A stretch of 21,153 nt of DNA from Synergistales bacterium (GTDB lineage Bacteria > Synergistota > Synergistia > Synergistales > Aminobacteriaceae): contig BNVH01000067.1 in assembly GCA_025997955.1 (NCBI GenBank), positions 1-21,153 of the forward strand, given 5' to 3'. Both the position numbers and the translations under genes were made by a program. Below are positions 14,094 through 21,153 of the stretch, piece after piece. Within the stretch, counting starts at the first letter, position 1. Each line of letters opens with the position of its first letter. The notes below the pieces were generated by a model. The model made no database searches. It worked only from the letters and a program-made list of their open reading frames with translations, and was not told the DNA's origin.

Positions 14094-15479
14094 CTATTTG
14101 AAAAATTTGGAAAAAATATCGACGTAACCGTATACAAAGAGAACACCTATAACCAAGGGGAGGAAATAGGCGCAATACAGGCGCAGACCCTCCGGGACTT
14201 TGGGCCCTCTCCCGATGTTGGCTTCTTTGATGAAGTTGTCCCAGCCCCAGCCCCAGCGAGAAGAACAGAAGAGCAGATAAATTATGGAGCCGAGCGGCAG
14301 GAGGTTGTTGCTGACTATGAAGTCCTCCAAATCTAAAACGATTGTCCCAGCTCCGAGAGGCGCAAAGCCGCTCCAGAGGTTGAACCCCAAGACGCATGGA
14401 ATCGAGAGAACAAAAACGGCTGTGAAGTTGAACCAGCAGCTCTTTTTGCGGCTCCAGCCGAGGTTGTCTATAAAGCTCGCGATAAGAAGCTCGAACACCG
14501 CTATGACAGTCGACATGGCGGCGAACGTCATAAACAAAAAGAACAGAGTGCTCCATATACGTCCCTGCGGCATACTGTTGAACATGTTTGGCAGAGTGAC
14601 GAAGATAAGCCCAGGGCCAGCGTTCGGCTCTATGCCGTAGGCGAAACATGCCGGGAAGATGATGAGACCGGCAAACAGGGCCACGCAAGTGTCAAGCGTC
14701 GTGACGACGACGGCCTCTCCGAGAAGAGATCTATCTTTATTGATGTAGCTTCCGAATATGGCCATGCTTCCGATTCCGAGGCTGAGAGTGAAGAACGACT
14801 GCCCAAGAGCCGCGTAAACCGTCTCCCATACTCCGTTTTGAAGCAGCCTCTCCATATTCGGTTTAATGTAGAAGTCAAGCCCTTTCTCGGCGCCGGGCAG
14901 CGTGACGGAACGGACAGCGAGAACGATAAGGATTAAAAAAAGCCCGCTCATCATGTACTTTGTTATACGCTCGACTCCCTTTTGAAGACCACCGCCGCAG
15001 ACAAGGAAGCCCAACGCCACGGCCAAGAACATCCAAAAGGTAAGCCCAACAGGATCGGCGAGCATTCCCCCGAAGGCCGCGCCTACTTCGTCGGGCGTCA
15101 GTCCCTCAAGCATGCCCGAGACGTTGCGCCACGTATAGGCCAGCATCCAGCCCGTAACCGTGGTGTAGAACATCATCAGAACGTAGTTTCCGGCCAACCC
15201 GAAGTATCCGAAGACCGACCAGCCCGTCCCCTTGGGCTGTAAGGTTTTGAACGAGCCTATAATGCTTTGGCGCGACGCGCGCCCGACCGCGAACTCCATC
15301 ACCATGACCGGCATGGCAAAGCAAACGATAAACACGAGATACATCAAAACGAACGCCGCGCCACCGTAACGGCCGGTAATGAACGGAAAACGCCAAACAT
15401 TCCCCAAACCTATGGCGCACCCCGCGGACAGAAGAATGAAACCCAACCGACTCCCTAAAGACTCTCTTTCTTTCGGCAT
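14094..15479 (-). CDS. Sodium-dependent transporter, neurotransmitter:sodium symporter (NSS/SNF) family
   Basis: Polytopic LeuT-fold secondary transporter of about 461 residues, importing an amino acid or amine with sodium. The first span carries the hallmark LGFILLSAGCAIGLGNVWRFPF (unwound TM1 sodium and substrate site), followed by the NGGxF-equivalent GRYGGAAF and MPVMVMEFAVGR. Later LGQSFFTLSLGIGSMAIFGSY is the TM6 region, and AAMSTVIAVFELLIASFID is the TM8 region. About 11-12 spans are expected. The ATG at 15479 (MPKERESLG) is preferred over TTG at 15503, as it starts close to the first span and has GTGGGAAGT upstream. Substrate cannot be read from sequence alone; it has no evident link with the neighbouring zinc genes. 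Confidence 0.92.
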   Translation of the reverse strand: MPKERESLGSRLGFILLSAGCAIGLGNVWRFPFITGRYGGAAFVLMYLVFIVCFAMPVMVMEFAVGRASRQSIIGSFKTLQPKGTGWSVFGYFGLAGNYVLMMFYTTVTGWMLAYTWRNVSGMLEGLTPDEVGAAFGGMLADPVGLTFWMFLAVALGFLVCGGGLQKGVERITKYMMSGLFLILIVLAVRSVTLPGAEKGLDFYIKPNMERLLQNGVWETVYAALGQSFFTLSLGIGSMAIFGSYINKDRSLLGEAVVVTTLDTCVALFAGLIIFPACFAYGIEPNAGPGLIFVTLPNMFNSMPQGRIWSTLFFLFMTFAAMSTVIAVFELLIASFIDNLGWSRKKSCWFNFTAVFVLSIPCVLGFNLWSGFAPLGAGTIVLDLEDFIVSNNLLPLGSIIYLLFCSSRWGWGWDNFIKEANIGRGPKVPEGLRLYCAYFLPLVIGVLFVYGYVDIFSKFFK

Positions 15480-15561
15480 ACTTCCCACTTCTTTCTCTTG
15501 CAAAATATTTTAACTATATAGTACATCGCTTAACGCTAAATGAAAAGAATTACCGTCGCGT

Positions 15562-15600
15562 TTATTCAAGATCTTCAATCAAAATCTTCAATCAAAATCT
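15562..15600. repeat. 13-bp tandem duplication (plus a decayed third copy) over the stop of the 688-residue gene
   Basis: TCAATCAAAATCT at 15575-15587 and 15588-15600 are identical; 15562-15574 is a third copy with 3 mismatches. The 15588 copy starts with the stop codon of the minus-strand gene, and the older copy also ends in a stop (TTA read in reverse), so the array extends from the gene end downstream. Confidence 0.85.
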
Positions 15601-17654
15601 TTATTGAGACCTCTATCGAGAACCTCATTGAAGAGCAAAGAAAGCTGCGCCTTGAGAATGTCAAAAGAAGTTTTCTTTTTACGAGACGGCGTTTTGCTCT
15701 TGGTCTTGCCCGCTATTCCGAGAAGTTTTTCCAAAATTCCGATAGCCCTTTTGATGTCCGCGCTTTTAAATTCGCCAAACAGCTTAATCTTCTCGTAGAT
15801 AAACGCGGCCACGGCTTTTCGGTTGGGCTCGTCCTTCATATTTTCCACCATACAGGCCAAGTGCTCCCAATGGCCAAAAATATTGCGCGCCACCTCTTTA
15901 TGGCTTGGGATACTTATATCAAAAAAACGGTTGAGAAAACCCGAACTCACATTGGGCCAAGACAGCAAGAGCATGAAAAGAGACGTCTCCATTTTAACGC
16001 GAGACACTTTGGCCTCCTGAGTGTCTAACCCGGCCTTAGAGGAGAGCGCTTTAAAAAAGGCCTCGACTTTTGACGGGTCGTCAGAGAGACTCATATGCCC
16101 CGCACCGATACTGAGCGAACAAAAACAAGCCTCCACGCTCTCAGGAGGCAGAGTCGCGGCCAATTCCTCCAAGAGATCGCGGCTGATAGAAGCCCATGCC
16201 GTTGAGGTATCGCTGGTCATGGCCTGCACGCCTGAGTAGATTATGAGCTCCCTTACCAATATCGTAAAAAGCGAAGCGTAACTGTCTCCGTCAAGCAAAG
16301 ACCGTATCGTCTGCGCCTCTTTGCGCGCTATCTCCCTCTCGGACAGAGCTAGGGCAACATCTCGCGTCTCGATGCCGGACAATTTCAGCGGCAGTTTAGA
16401 GCCTACCGCTTCCCTTATTTTCTGAGCCGCCCGTCTATCCGATATGGCGAGATACAACAGCCCCGGAGCGGATATGGCCTCAAATGGGAGGTCCATCTGA
16501 GCGAAGGCCGGGAGCATTTTTTTCGGCGTGCCGAGGAGCACCTCGTTGAAGCACTCCTGAACCGGCTTGGTCCAGGGAGCTTCTGGCCGCCATTTTCGCC
16601 CTAATTTTCCAAGGATGGCGAACGATTCTAAAAAGGCGAAAAAGGCGAAAGAATCATCTTCCTCTTGGCTGTCGCCGTAGCGCGTCGCGAAAAGCGTCCT
16701 GAGAATATAACGCTCCTGTTCCGTCCAGCGAGAGCCGGCCTCCGACAGGAGGGAGCATAGCAAGTCCCCTATCTCTCCTTTCGCTTTCATCAAGCGCCCG
16801 TATTGCGCCGATATTTGGCTTGACTGACCGCTCATAAAGGACATGCGCAGAACGCGCGCGCAGTCCCCCCACTCGGCGCCGTATTTTCGCGCTCCCAAAC
16901 CGCAAAAAAAATCCCACAGCATCCCGACGACCGGATGGCTCTGGTTAGGCGGAATAGCGCGGAAAAGCGGATGTCGCGAGAGCTCGTCCGCGTCGCGAAG
17001 GGCATTTTCCGCGTGGGTTCCGCGCACAAGCTCGCGAGTGATGGCCGCGATAGCGCTTACCGCGCGAAACGTATCGGCGTGGGGCGTGTCGGCAGTCGCT
17101 GTCTTGAGCTGCTCAGCTATGTTCAGCAAAGTCGAGTAAGGAGACACACTCTTCGCTTTTTCTAACCTGTCGTATTGCGCGGACAGTTTTTCAATGAGGC
17201 CTACGGCCTCGTTTTTTTTGGACTTTTTCGCTTTTGACGCGTCTATGACGAGCGACGCGAAAGACGCGCGCAAGGACGCGTAAGCGGGGGGTAAACTTGC
17301 CTCCTGTCTGAGGGGAGAGGGGGGGCAAAGGCACGCGTTTTTATGCGAGGATAGGAAGTCCCGCGCGACGTCCGCGCAGTCGCGAAGAAGCGAGGAGGCG
17401 GACTCGCCCTCTTGCCTGATGATGTCTACCGCCATCTCCGAGCTCTGAAAGTCTCTGTCCACGAAGAACGCGTTAGTCAGGCAGTTGTAGAGCGAATATT
17501 GCCATCGCTCTTTCCAGATAGTTCGCTCCGAGGCCTCTTTGTCTCTCATGTAAAGAGACACAAAAGCGCCCCAGTTTCGGTTGTTCCAGTGCTTTGCCAA
17601 TCTATCCTTTAAAGACAGATTTTGCTGGGGCTTCTTTTTATTGTTTTTCGACAT
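15588..17654 (-). CDS. Large helical protein of unknown function, last gene of the DnaK-like operon
   Basis: I do not recognise this 688-residue protein. It has a basic N-terminus (SKNNKKKPQQNLSLKDRLAKHWNNRNW), no signal peptide and no clear membrane span, and appears nearly all alpha-helical with alternating amphipathic helices. This is reminiscent of HEAT/TPR-like solenoids but without a repeat I can define. Near the C-terminus is a Lys/Ser/Thr-rich linker (KTKSKTPSRKKKT) before a final helix. No catalytic motif was seen. It follows the DnaK-like gene by about 27 bp on the same strand, so a role as client, scaffold or co-chaperone of that system is plausible. The ATG start has only a modest SD (GGCGGG). 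Confidence 0.8.
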   Translation of the reverse strand: MSKNNKKKPQQNLSLKDRLAKHWNNRNWGAFVSLYMRDKEASERTIWKERWQYSLYNCLTNAFFVDRDFQSSEMAVDIIRQEGESASSLLRDCADVARDFLSSHKNACLCPPSPLRQEASLPPAYASLRASFASLVIDASKAKKSKKNEAVGLIEKLSAQYDRLEKAKSVSPYSTLLNIAEQLKTATADTPHADTFRAVSAIAAITRELVRGTHAENALRDADELSRHPLFRAIPPNQSHPVVGMLWDFFCGLGARKYGAEWGDCARVLRMSFMSGQSSQISAQYGRLMKAKGEIGDLLCSLLSEAGSRWTEQERYILRTLFATRYGDSQEEDDSFAFFAFLESFAILGKLGRKWRPEAPWTKPVQECFNEVLLGTPKKMLPAFAQMDLPFEAISAPGLLYLAISDRRAAQKIREAVGSKLPLKLSGIETRDVALALSEREIARKEAQTIRSLLDGDSYASLFTILVRELIIYSGVQAMTSDTSTAWASISRDLLEELAATLPPESVEACFCSLSIGAGHMSLSDDPSKVEAFFKALSSKAGLDTQEAKVSRVKMETSLFMLLLSWPNVSSGFLNRFFDISIPSHKEVARNIFGHWEHLACMVENMKDEPNRKAVAAFIYEKIKLFGEFKSADIKRAIGILEKLLGIAGKTKSKTPSRKKKTSFDILKAQLSLLFNEVLDRGLNKDFD

Positions 17655-17681
17655 CAGTAATCAACCCGCCAGCCTTACAAG

Positions 17682-19421
17682 CTAATTTTCTTCCGCATTT
17701 TCTTCTATCAGGGCAAGCAGCTCGTCCTCAATATCGTCGATGTCGTCATCGTCGTCATTCAATGCCTTTTCGTAGCGCTTGAGGGCGTCCGTGAGGAGTT
17801 TTTGCTTGTCCTTGTCAGTAGTCGCCTCTATCAAAGAGCGGGCGCGCTGCGTGACGAAATTGACCGCCTTGGCCTCTTCCTCGAAATCGTCCGCTTCGTT
17901 CTCCTCCCCCTCCTCTATTTCCGAGAGGTCCTGAGATGTCTCTGGGTTGCGGCTGTCTATGCGTATTTCAGTCTTTCTGCTGTAACCTTTCTGCTCCGCG
18001 ACTAAGTGCACGATTCCGTTGAGGTCATAAGAGTACTCGACGACTATAGGGCAGCCAGCGTCCGCCTTGGCCAATTTCAGCTTCGTCCCGCCGATAAGGG
18101 TATTTTCATTCGGGTCGGTCGATTCGCCCTGGTAGACGTTCAAAAGAACCATGTCCTGATTGTGGATAATCGAATGAAAAGTTCTCGCCCTCGTCGCCGG
18201 AATTTGAGTGTTGCGCGGGATGATGGGCGCGCATATCAAGGTCTCGAGGTAATCCTCGTCTCTGTCGGAGAGGACTTCGAGACTGAGCGTATGCGGCGTC
18301 ACGTCCACCAAGATCTGTTCGCAGTTTGCGCCGGAGATGATGCCGCCCTGTATCGCCGCCCCGTTCGCGACGCTGAGGTCTGGGTCAACTACGGGCATGC
18401 GCGCGGCGCCGAATATCCGCTCAAGACGCGCCGCTACGATTGGCATACGGGTCATACCCCCGACGAGCAGAACTCTGTCTATCTTGTCCGGCGTCAACTT
18501 GGCCTCATCCATGGCCTTTTCCACGGAGGTGATAGTACGCTCCACTAAGTCGTCCGTCATCTCCTCCAAGTCCTCTCTCGAAAACTCCATAGAGACAGAA
18601 CATGTCTTTTTCTTAGGTGTAGGGATATGAGCCTCGCTGACTCGCGTAGCGGCGCTTTCGGAAAGTGTTATCTTGACTTTTTCCGCCACGGCTCCGAGGC
18701 GCGCAAGGGCCGGAACGTAATCCTCCAAATCAAGGCCGTCCTTTTCCTTTATCTGCCGCAGGATGCGCGTGACAATACGCCTATCGAAGTCGTCGCCGCC
18801 GAGGCGTGTGTCCCCCGTGCTCGCCATGACCTCGATAATCTCTCCCATTCGCAGCACGGACACGTCGAACGTCCCGCCTCCGAGGTCGTACACCAAAACG
18901 TGCTGCCACGGCGTCTTTCCCGGTACAGGAGCGGCGTCGGGTGAGGAAATCTTGACCTGGTCGTAAAAAAGCGCGGCGGCCGTCGGTTCGTTTATGATAC
19001 GTTCTACGGTCAGACCCGCGCGCTTGCCGGCTTCAATCGTGGCGCGCCGCTGCGCGTCGCTGAAATAGGCGGGAACTGTTATGACCACCTTGTCAATATC
19101 GCCCCCCTCGATTTTCTTGGCCTCGTCGCAGAGGTAGCGCAGAATCATGGCCGAAATATCCTCGGGATCGTAACTTTTTTTGCCGAGCTTCAGCTTTTCC
19201 GCGGTTCCCATAAGGCGCTTCACGGATCTCACGCTCTGCTCTGGAAACGCCGCCGCTCGGTTCCACGCCGAGCGTCCCACCAATAGGTTTTCTCCGTCAA
19301 GGCTGACTACCGAGGGGACGATTCCGTTTCCATCCACCGGGATAGTATAGGGCTTCCCGTCTTTTAGCACTGAAATGCAAGAATTAGTGGTACCCAAGTC
19401 GATACCGTAAATTTTATCCAC
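17682..19421 (-). CDS. DnaK-like Hsp70 chaperone (diverged paralogue, shortened lid)
   Basis: ATP-dependent chaperone of 579 residues. The ATPase domain (about 1-370) has all the Hsp70 signatures: GIDLGTTNSC at the N-terminus, VITVPAYFSDAQRRATIEAGKRAGL, INEPTAAALFYD, VYDLGGGTFDVSVL and VLLVGGMTRMPIV. The substrate-binding beta domain follows (DVTPHTLSLEVL, IIPRNTQIPATR, NVYQGES). The helical lid is short and very acidic (EIEEGEENEADDFEEE, NDDDDDIDDIEDE). Housekeeping DnaK is usually 600-640 residues and has a glycine-rich or EEVD-like tail, absent here. The GTG start overlaps the J-like gene by 8 bp with GGGAG upstream. With GrpE-like and J-like partners in the same operon it probably forms a dedicated chaperone team. 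Confidence 0.9.
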   Translation of the reverse strand: MDKIYGIDLGTTNSCISVLKDGKPYTIPVDGNGIVPSVVSLDGENLLVGRSAWNRAAAFPEQSVRSVKRLMGTAEKLKLGKKSYDPEDISAMILRYLCDEAKKIEGGDIDKVVITVPAYFSDAQRRATIEAGKRAGLTVERIINEPTAAALFYDQVKISSPDAAPVPGKTPWQHVLVYDLGGGTFDVSVLRMGEIIEVMASTGDTRLGGDDFDRRIVTRILRQIKEKDGLDLEDYVPALARLGAVAEKVKITLSESAATRVSEAHIPTPKKKTCSVSMEFSREDLEEMTDDLVERTITSVEKAMDEAKLTPDKIDRVLLVGGMTRMPIVAARLERIFGAARMPVVDPDLSVANGAAIQGGIISGANCEQILVDVTPHTLSLEVLSDRDEDYLETLICAPIIPRNTQIPATRARTFHSIIHNQDMVLLNVYQGESTDPNENTLIGGTKLKLAKADAGCPIVVEYSYDLNGIVHLVAEQKGYSRKTEIRIDSRNPETSQDLSEIEEGEENEADDFEEEAKAVNFVTQRARSLIEATTDKDKQKLLTDALKRYEKALNDDDDDIDDIEDELLALIEENAEEN

Positions 19422-19833
19422 GCGCTTTCACTCCCTGTTCTGTTTTCTGTTCTGCTTCCTGTTCTGTTTTCCAGCCCATATCCTCGGAGGCCGAGCTTTT
19501 CAGCAGCTCGTCAAGCGCGTTCCTTACGCCGTCACCCGCTATGAGGGGAATCAAATCCAAAACGCTCGCATCTAAAGGCGCCAATTCGTCCCGGTCGCCC
19601 CACAAAAAGGCCGCCAAACCCAAGGGCGTCGTATTCTCGTCTATTCTTTGGGAAATCTCGTCAAGAAAATCGTCGTCCAGCGTCAGTTGCTGATAGGCCT
19701 TGCGCGTTTGCGCGAACCTGTCCGGGAAATACTCCGGCGGATAGCGGCGCACAAGGCGCACGTAAGCCTGGCGCAAGGTTTCCGGGTCGGCGTTTCGCCC
19801 GACTTTTAGAATTTTGAGTGCCTGCTCTATCAT
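19414..19833 (-). CDS. J-domain-like protein with HPD replaced by PPE
   Basis: A 139-residue protein whose first ~50 residues fit the J-domain layout: helix I (EQALKILKV), helix II (ETLRQAYVRLVRRY), a loop, and helix III (FAQTRKAYQQLT). The diagnostic HPD tripeptide that stimulates Hsp70 ATPase activity is replaced by Pro32-Pro33-Glu34 (RRYPPEYFPDRF). The rest is a helical region (LGLAAFLWGDRDELAPLDASVLDLI) ending in a repetitive Lys/Thr/Glu/Gln tail encoded by three 12-bp units. Location between GrpE-like and DnaK-like genes supports a partner role. The ATG has AAGGAAG 7 bases upstream. It may recruit or regulate DnaK without the classical stimulation. Confidence 0.72.
   Translation of the reverse strand: MIEQALKILKVGRNADPETLRQAYVRLVRRYPPEYFPDRFAQTRKAYQQLTLDDDFLDEISQRIDENTTPLGLAAFLWGDRDELAPLDASVLDLIPLIAGDGVRNALDELLKSSASEDMGWKTEQEAEQKTEQGVKARG
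19435..19470. repeat. Three 12-bp tandem units at the end of the J-like gene
   Basis: Units at 19435-19446, 19447-19458 and 19459-19470 (CTGTTCTG followed by TTTT or CTTC) encode a KTEQ-EAEQ-KTEQ tail. The first and third are identical; the middle differs at two bases. Confidence 0.85.
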
Positions 19834-19854
19834 TAAATTCTTCCTTTCATATCA

Positions 19855-19884
19855 GACTTCTCATGCTCAAACTTCTCATGCTCA
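19855..19884. repeat. 15-bp tandem duplication over the GrpE-like gene stop codon
   Basis: 19855-19869 and 19870-19884 match at 14 of 15 positions (core ACTTCTCATGCTCA). The second contains the stop codon of the minus-strand GrpE-like gene; the first leaves an extra stop downstream. Confidence 0.85.
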
Positions 19885-20475
19885 GATTTCGCTTTCGTAT
19901 AAACTTCTCTCATAGCCGTCTATTGGCGCGGTGTCGTGGCGGTTTACTACGACCGTCGCGTAGCGCAGTACTTTACCCGCTCGCGTAAAGCCTGGGCGAA
20001 CTATCTCCAAGACTGACCCGTCCGGACGGGAGAGGTCGCAGTTCACGGAGCAGGCCTCGTGACGAGAGGGGTCAAACGCCGCGCCTTCGTCCATTATAAG
20101 CGACATGTCAAAACAGGTCAAAACATCGGTCAACTTATCGAAAAGCACCGCGAATTCCGTCCCCTCCGACAAAAAGCTCAGAGCGAAGTTTTCGGCCAAA
20201 GACATGAGAGCGTCTATCGGCGCTGTCTTGTCAAGGCGCGTCAAAATCTCTATCATTCTGTTTTGGTTATCCAAAAGAGATTCGATGGCCAAGGATCGCC
20301 TGCGCTCCTGTCTTTGCATTTGCTCGAAACGCTCTTCATTTTTTCCTAATCTCTCCTCCAAAGAAGCATGGCCCGAACGAATCTCCGATAAAATTTTCTC
20401 GTGGGCCGATCGAATCTCCGATAAAATTTTCTCAATGTTATTTTCAAAGTCGCGCTTAGACAAAAAACCGAACAT
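19882..20475 (-). CDS. GrpE-like nucleotide exchange factor
   Basis: Predicted co-chaperone that opens the Hsp70 nucleotide cleft to release ADP. An N-terminal coiled coil (about 1-75, with EKILSEIRSAH repeated as EKILSEIRSGH) leads to a helix bundle. The terminal beta-wing retains GrpE features: DEGAAFDPSRHEAC, then VLEIVRPGFTRAGKVLRYATVVVNRH, equivalent to FDP..HEAV and GY...G.VLRPA.V.V. At 197 residues it is in the usual size range, though the coiled coil differs strongly from typical GrpE. The ATG has GGGAGGT 8-9 bases upstream. It is the first gene of the chaperone operon, preceded by a twin palindrome and a 12-bp tandem repeat. Confidence 0.8.
   Translation of the reverse strand: MFGFLSKRDFENNIEKILSEIRSAHEKILSEIRSGHASLEERLGKNEERFEQMQRQERRRSLAIESLLDNQNRMIEILTRLDKTAPIDALMSLAENFALSFLSEGTEFAVLFDKLTDVLTCFDMSLIMDEGAAFDPSRHEACSVNCDLSRPDGSVLEIVRPGFTRAGKVLRYATVVVNRHDTAPIDGYERSLYESEI
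20368..20433. repeat. 33-bp in-frame tandem duplication inside the GrpE-like gene
   Basis: 20368-20400 and 20401-20433 match at 30 of 33 positions and encode two copies of an 11-residue unit (EKILSEIRSAH/EKILSEIRSGH). Eleven residues is one hendecad, so the coiled coil is lengthened by three turns without a change of register. Confidence 0.9.
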
Positions 20476-20489
20476 CCAAATACTACCTC

Positions 20490-20513
20490 CCAGATATATT
20501 GCCAGATATATTG
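20490..20513. repeat. 12-bp tandem duplication in the GrpE-like leader
   Basis: CCAGATATATTG occurs twice exactly (20490-20501, 20502-20513), immediately upstream of the SD of the GrpE-like gene (minus strand). Confidence 0.9.
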
Positions 20514-20524
20514 AAACAAAAGAC

Positions 20525-20554
20525 CTGAAATTTCAGAATAACGAATTTCGTTAT
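20525..20554. promoter_or_regulatory. Twin palindrome upstream of the chaperone operon, probable operator
   Basis: CTGAAATTTCAG (20525-20536) is a perfect 12-bp palindrome. One base later, ATAACGAA-T-TTCGTTAT (20538-20554) is a perfect 8-bp inverted repeat around a central base. Both share a GAA..TTTC core, as expected for two sites of one dimeric regulator, about 50 bp upstream of the GrpE-like ATG. The sequence is not the CIRCE/HrcA site. The gap 20476-20818 (343 bp) also has TACAAT (20575-20580) on the plus strand as a weak -10, and a 25-codon ORF at 20602-20679 with GAGGGGAT upstream. I see no recognisable product for that ORF. Confidence 0.45.
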
Positions 20555-20723
20555 GTTAAAATATACACTGACTTTACAATAAAAACGAGGGGATTTTTAA
20601 AATGTCATTCGCCGATTCTCTGTCTTGTTTTAAAAGCACCCGGCAAGACGATTCTTTTGAAAACTTACGGGGGGATTAACGTGAGAGAAGCGAGAAAGGC
20701 AAGCAAGACATTGTTTTTGTTGA

Positions 20724-20822
20724 TGGCGCGGCGCGGCTATCAACACATCGGACGGCACGCTGATTATCCAAAGCGGCACGGTCACCGCGACCTCTCTCAA
20801 TAACGCCGAGCATAGACCTTAA
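20724..20822 (+). pseudogene. Fragment resembling a repetitive surface/adhesin protein
   Basis: In the frame from 20724 the translation contains GAAINTSDGTLIIQSGTVTATS, the G-T-L-x-I-x-x-G-x-V-T-A-T pattern of beta-strand repeats in large surface or carbohydrate-binding bacterial proteins (typically GTLTISGGTVTATGG). The frame is closed just upstream by TGA and ends at TAA 20820-20822, overlapping the end of the convergent nuclease-family gene. The frame just before the TGA reads DIVFVDGAA in another register, suggesting a frameshift. It is probably a remnant of a longer gene; the piece is short. Confidence 0.35.
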
Positions 20823-21153
20823 AAGCTGCTGCGTATACTCTCAATATCGGCTCTGGAAAGGCCGGTGAGTTTTTCTATTTGCTCAATAGGCAGATTTAGG
20901 GCGAAAGCACTTTTCACTACCTCAGCTTTGCCTTCAGCTTTGCCTTCAGTCTTGCCCTTCTCTATCCCGCTGTGATAACTTGCGCCCATAGCGATATTCA
21001 AACCTATCACAGCGTCTCTTCTGCTGCGCGCTCTCTGACGCTCGGCCTTGTCGAGGTTAAATATTTCCCCAATCGTCAATGCCTTCGCTATCATGGGCTC
21101 TTCGCTGACTATACGCTCCATAACATCACCTCCGCAGTCGTTAAGGTATAACA
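20819..21153 (-). CDS. C-terminal part of a second Rpn/PD-(D/E)XK-type protein, 5' end outside window
   Basis: The frame is open to the right edge (LYLNDCGGDVMERIVSEEP), so the ATG at 21121, although behind GGAGGTGAT, may be internal. Visible features are an EEPMIAKALTIGEIF segment, a basic helix (KAERQRARSRRDAV), Gly-x-x-x repeats (GIEKGKTEGKAEGKAE) and a tail IEQIEKLTGLSRADIESI. The last two closely parallel the C-terminus of the nuclease at the left edge (EKGVEKGIEKG ... IKKYTGLSEEVI). The catalytic domain is not in the window. An independent 100-residue tail protein made from the internal ATG is possible given its SD. Confidence 0.65.
   Translation of the reverse strand, partial: LYLNDCGGDVMERIVSEEPMIAKALTIGEIFNLDKAERQRARSRRDAVIGLNIAMGASYHSGIEKGKTEGKAEGKAEVVKSAFALNLPIEQIEKLTGLSRADIESIRSSF

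Noticed and set aside
20105..20803. 232-codon plus-strand frame running from the GrpE-like gene into the intergenic region
   Set aside because: Its first two thirds are antisense to the GrpE-like coding region and the translation has no domain character.

Overview
The window (about 21 kb) looks like a bacterial chromosome segment of middling G+C. The best guess for the host is a Synergistota-type anaerobe. This is inferred from the run rsmB / PASTA protein / rpe / rodZ-like / rimO, the divergent chaperone operon and general protein character. No rRNA or other decisive marker is present, so the assignment is tentative. No tRNA, rRNA, CRISPR array or intact insertion sequence was seen.

Layout. 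(1) 1-728: C-terminal part of a PD-(D/E)XK (Rpn/transposase_31-type) nuclease cut by the window edge. (2) 712-6392, minus strand: a tight housekeeping operon rsmB > three-PASTA membrane protein > rpe > rodZ-like > rimO. (3) 6393-6847: intergenic region with back-to-back sigma70-type promoters. It carries a leader for the plus-strand operon with two mutually exclusive hairpins, one of them a classical terminator, and a 60-codon leader ORF overlapping the next gene. (4) 6848-12172, plus strand: the most interesting part. Six tightly packed genes encode a JAMM peptidase, a ThiS/MoaD-like sulfur carrier with a masked GG tail, a MoeB/ThiF adenylyltransferase fused to rhodanese, a Family 2A (SrpI-type) encapsulin shell protein, a SufS-like cysteine desulfurase with a cargo-type N-terminal extension, and an EpsC-type serine O-acetyltransferase. 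(5) 12160-14004, minus: zinc-type ABC permease and binding protein whose ATPase gene is missing and apparently reduced to a 17-codon scar. (6) 14094-15479, minus: NSS-family sodium symporter. (7) 15588-20475, minus: a GrpE-like / J-like / DnaK-like / 688-residue unknown operon. (8) 20476-21153: a twin palindrome, a probable remnant of a repetitive surface protein, and the C-terminal part of a second nuclease-family protein running off the edge.

How the parts may work together. In the sulfur cluster, the desulfurase enclosed in the encapsulin would release sulfur from cysteine. The rhodanese domain of the E1-like protein can accept persulfide sulfur and put it on the carrier as a thiocarboxylate, after the JAMM peptidase has trimmed the carrier tail. 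The serine acetyltransferase makes O-acetylserine, the acceptor used in cysteine synthesis. The sulfhydrylase that would join the two halves is not in the window. The coupling of a thiocarboxylate relay to an encapsulin is an inference from operon structure. The chaperone operon looks like a dedicated, diverged Hsp70 team rather than the housekeeping one.

A genome-level oddity is the repeated occurrence of 12-15 bp tandem duplications at gene junctions, several including the stop codon.
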